Positions 25,660-27,151 of a stretch of 27,151 bases of DNA are shown one piece after another (within the stretch, counting starts at the first letter, position 1; each line of letters opens with the position of its first letter). Source of the DNA: JAJDOJ01 sp034722015 (lineage in GTDB: Bacteria > Pseudomonadota > Gammaproteobacteria > JAJDOJ01); NCBI GenBank assembly GCA_034722015.1, contig JAYENI010000194.1:1-27151 (forward strand), given 5' to 3'. The position numbers and the translations under genes are program-made. Under the pieces are notes generated by a model. It was not told the origin of the DNA, searched no databases, and saw only the letters and a program-made list of their open reading frames with translations.

Positions 25660-25739
25660 CAAATAGTGCCCACGACGTTTGAACTTGGGTCCCTTCTCCC
25701 AAGGGAGAGGGGGGGGGGGCAAGAAATGCGCACTATTTG
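25660..25739. mobile_element. 80-bp MITE-like element with inner hairpin and G-run
   Basis: The ends are inverted repeats of 13 bases with one mismatch: CAAATAGTGCCCA at 25660-25672, and TGCGCACTATTTG at 25727-25739. Inside, CCTTCTCCC-AA-GGGAGAGGG forms a 9-bp hairpin, directly followed by a run of 11 G residues (25709-25719, overlapping the hairpin arm). No coding content. The structure suggests a miniature element or other repeat; copy number is unknown. Confidence 0.45.
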
Positions 25740-25776
25740 GTGGCCTCATCATTAATTCAGATTTGGTTTGTGATAC

Positions 25777-25800
25777 GCACGCTTTTTATAGCGTGCTTTT
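25777..25800 (+). terminator. Intrinsic terminator downstream of the small gene
   Basis: A perfect 6-bp stem, GCACGC (25777-25782) with GCGTGC (25791-25796), separated by an eight-base loop and followed by TTTTATTT. It is the first convincing terminator after the SlyD-like/TPR/small-ORF group. Confidence 0.65.
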
Positions 25801-25861
25801 ATTTGAATCCGAAAGTATGACAGAGATTATATTTCGGAAAGTTCAATAACAAGAAGAACAA

Positions 25862-25984
25862 GAAAACCCTGACGCGCTGCTGGTATGAACTAGAGAACAG
25901 ATGCCACCAGACTGGGTATTCGCCATGCATCGACTCGTCGCTACTTTTCATACTGCCTGCCAGCCACTATGTTTGATAGTGTGA
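25862..25984 (+). pseudogene. Degraded TPR fragment related to the gene at 24301
   Basis: In one frame the sequence reads NPDALLV, stop, TREQMPPDWVFAMHRLVATF, HT, then CQPLCL. This aligns with YTNALLEW-SRKDTPEKWTSA and MHQLGATFHT of the intact TPR protein. The stop is a TGA where the intact gene has TGG. The end (QPLCL) resembles the far C-terminal QPLCLKHCE of the same protein, so an internal deletion has also occurred. It is therefore the remains of a duplicated or related TPR gene. The stretch 25985-26069 holds nothing recognisable. Confidence 0.65.
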
Positions 25985-26069
25985 GTAGCAATTGAATAGG
26001 GCTAAGACACCTGTACTTAGAACTAACGAGTGAATTAGTAAATTGCATACAATTTTTCTAATTTATAGC

Positions 26070-26486
26070 TTAAATACGCTCAGAAAGCTGGTAATCCACA
26101 TTTATAAAAGCACCAATATCCGCCAGTAAGCGGATTGTCCTGGCACCAAAACCAACATCGGGTACTGATTCATTTTTATCAACCGACAAAACCAGGACCA
26201 CCCCGAATCTGGGGGATAAGTTGTGGCTTTTAATCACCTGCAGGATCTTTTCCTTGACCGGTTCCACTTGCTTGATGAGTTTTCCAGTCAAGTCATAAAC
26301 ATCCACATCATCAGTGATCGTATCCGTCGATAACTCCCATGAACTGATCACAGGCTTGTCCAATCCGCTGCTTGCACCAGCGGCATTGATTGAGGTGGGT
26401 TGTATGCCAAGCAGGCGAGTGATGTCGTCGGGATTGAAATGATACCCACTCAGCGTGAAGTAGGCCCGTGCTTGATTAGATGCCAA
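26070..26486 (-). CDS. DUF4279-like protein
   Basis: A 138-residue soluble protein. YFTLSGYHFNPDDITRLLGI followed by QPTSINAAG is the opening of the DUF4279 family (strand, then D-x-I-T-x-x-L-G-I-x-P-T). WEL near residue 50 and a late FGVVLVLSVDKNE strand also fit. The function is unknown; relatives are often found scattered near toxin or mobile loci. The TTG start at 26486 has GAGGG seven bases upstream; an upstream TTG at 26549 would add 21 residues without family similarity. No ATG is available in frame. No partner gene is evident. Confidence 0.7.
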   Translation of the reverse strand: MASNQARAYFTLSGYHFNPDDITRLLGIQPTSINAAGASSGLDKPVISSWELSTDTITDDVDVYDLTGKLIKQVEPVKEKILQVIKSHNLSPRFGVVLVLSVDKNESVPDVGFGARTIRLLADIGAFINVDYQLSERI

Positions 26487-26652
26487 GATGTTGCCCTCAT
26501 TGTGATGGTAAATATGGCGAGAGTTTATATCGTCAGCGATTCCCGCCAAATAGCGAAATCTCTTACATAACGGTAGCTTGCGAAAATTTTGTCTGGGAGC
26601 TTCTCGTAACGTATGCTAACCCGCTGATTATTTTTTCAGTGGAGCATATTAC

Positions 26653-26840
26653 GTGGCAGCCCCTTTCCCGAAGCTACGCCAAGATCTCTCCATGGCGGGC
26701 ATGCTGGCCACGGTGCGCCGGTGCTTCGATAACATAGCGGACCCACGAAGCCGGCGGAAGAGCATAAAGCATACACTCACCGACACCTTGAGTTCGGCAC
26801 TGGCGATGTTCTCGCTGAAGTATCCTTCGTTGTTGCAGGC
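26653..26840 (+). pseudogene. Transposase, N-terminal fragment
   Basis: From a GTG at 26653 the frame reads MLATVRRCFDNIADPRSRRK, then HTLTDTLSSALAMFSLKYPS and LLQ. This is the N-terminal signature of a family of DDE transposases in which 'FSLKYPSLLQ' is followed by F-D. The match stops there, at the junction with the RAYT fragment, and the catalytic part is absent. Confidence 0.65.
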
Positions 26841-26843
26841 GGT

Positions 26844-27044
26844 TGCGCCATCCACGCCTACGTGCTGATGACCAATCACGTCCACCTGCTGATAACGCCT
26901 CGCACTTCAAGCGGTGCAGGTGACATGATGAAACGGCTGGGACAGCGGTACGTCCAGTATGTGAATCGCACCTATCGTCGTAGCGGCACGTTGTGGGAGG
27001 GTCGTTTTCGATCCTGCCTTACCCAGTGTTACGTCCCGCGTTGA
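26844..27044 (+). pseudogene. REP-associated tyrosine transposase (RAYT), internal fragment
   Basis: The frame reads CAIHAYVLMTNHVHLLITPR, then MMKRLGQRYVQYVNRTYRRS and GTLWEGRFRSCLTQ. HVH is the metal-binding HUH motif of Y1/IS200-like transposases, and the R-x-Y-V-Q-Y-V-N-R-T-Y-R-R-S-G-T-L-W-E-G-R block is diagnostic of RAYTs, which mobilise REP hairpins. The N-terminal strand is replaced by the preceding transposase fragment. After CLTQ the normal catalytic-helix continuation is replaced by CYVPR and a stop. Nothing is recognised from 27045 to the window end. Confidence 0.85.
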
Positions 27045-27151
27045 TTCAGGAGAATTGACCCAACCTATTCAAGGTGCGACAGACTCGGGATGTATGCTGC
27101 ATACCGCTCATGGTCAAAGGGTTAGGCACTCTGGAGCGCCTGTAAAGGAGC

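Noticed and set aside
25420..25752. 110-codon minus-strand open frame
   Set aside because: Runs through the G-run, the hairpins and the small plus-strand gene; no recognisable content.

Overview
The window looks like chromosomal DNA of a gammaproteobacterial sulfur oxidiser. The strongest clue is an aprM-aprB-aprA operon (membrane anchor plus both subunits of dissimilatory APS reductase). A compact recC-recB-recD operon and a MetA-type homoserine acyltransferase fit the same group. No rRNA, tRNA or CRISPR array was recognised.

Layout. 1-272: repeat DNA, including a ~100-bp MITE-like element. 273-1165 (minus): PilZ protein followed by a 2H/CPDase-family phosphoesterase. 1319-1954 (plus): a membrane-anchored protein of unknown function. 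2043-10665 (plus): recC, recB and recD with overlapping ends, closed by a GC-rich hairpin. 10685-12680 (minus): an unknown P-loop ATPase translationally coupled to metA. 12681-14560: sparse accessory DNA with one orphan ORF, a Uma2-family nuclease and a second copy of the repeat found at the window start. 14560-16770 (minus): a secreted penicillin-binding-fold protein with altered motifs and a long C-terminal domain.

16771-19893 is a decayed region. It holds a tandem repeat array, an aspartic protease broken by an amber codon, and a VOC (glyoxalase-fold) gene that first suffered a small deletion and was then split by an apparently intact IS630-family element. A fragment of an SNF2-family helicase is fused behind it. 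From about 19,900 the sequence becomes visibly more AT-rich: aprMBA with a terminator, then a small-protein/SlyD-like/TPR gene group, an unlisted 53-codon gene with a strong ribosome binding site, a MITE-like hairpin element with an 11-G run, and a TPR pseudogene fragment. The right edge has a DUF4279-like gene (minus) and a chimera of two transposase fragments, the second from a REP-associated tyrosine transposase.

How it fits together: recCBD is the housekeeping double-strand-break repair module and metA starts methionine synthesis. AprMBA oxidises sulfite plus AMP to APS during sulfur oxidation and passes electrons to the membrane. The genes after aprA (a possible NTF2-fold protein, a SlyD-type isomerase, a TPR protein) resemble folding or assembly helpers and could serve the reductase, but that is inference from position only. 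The most rewarding parts are the reconstructable IS630 insertion in VOC, the ATPase-metA pair, the altered-motif S11 protein and the post-aprA module.
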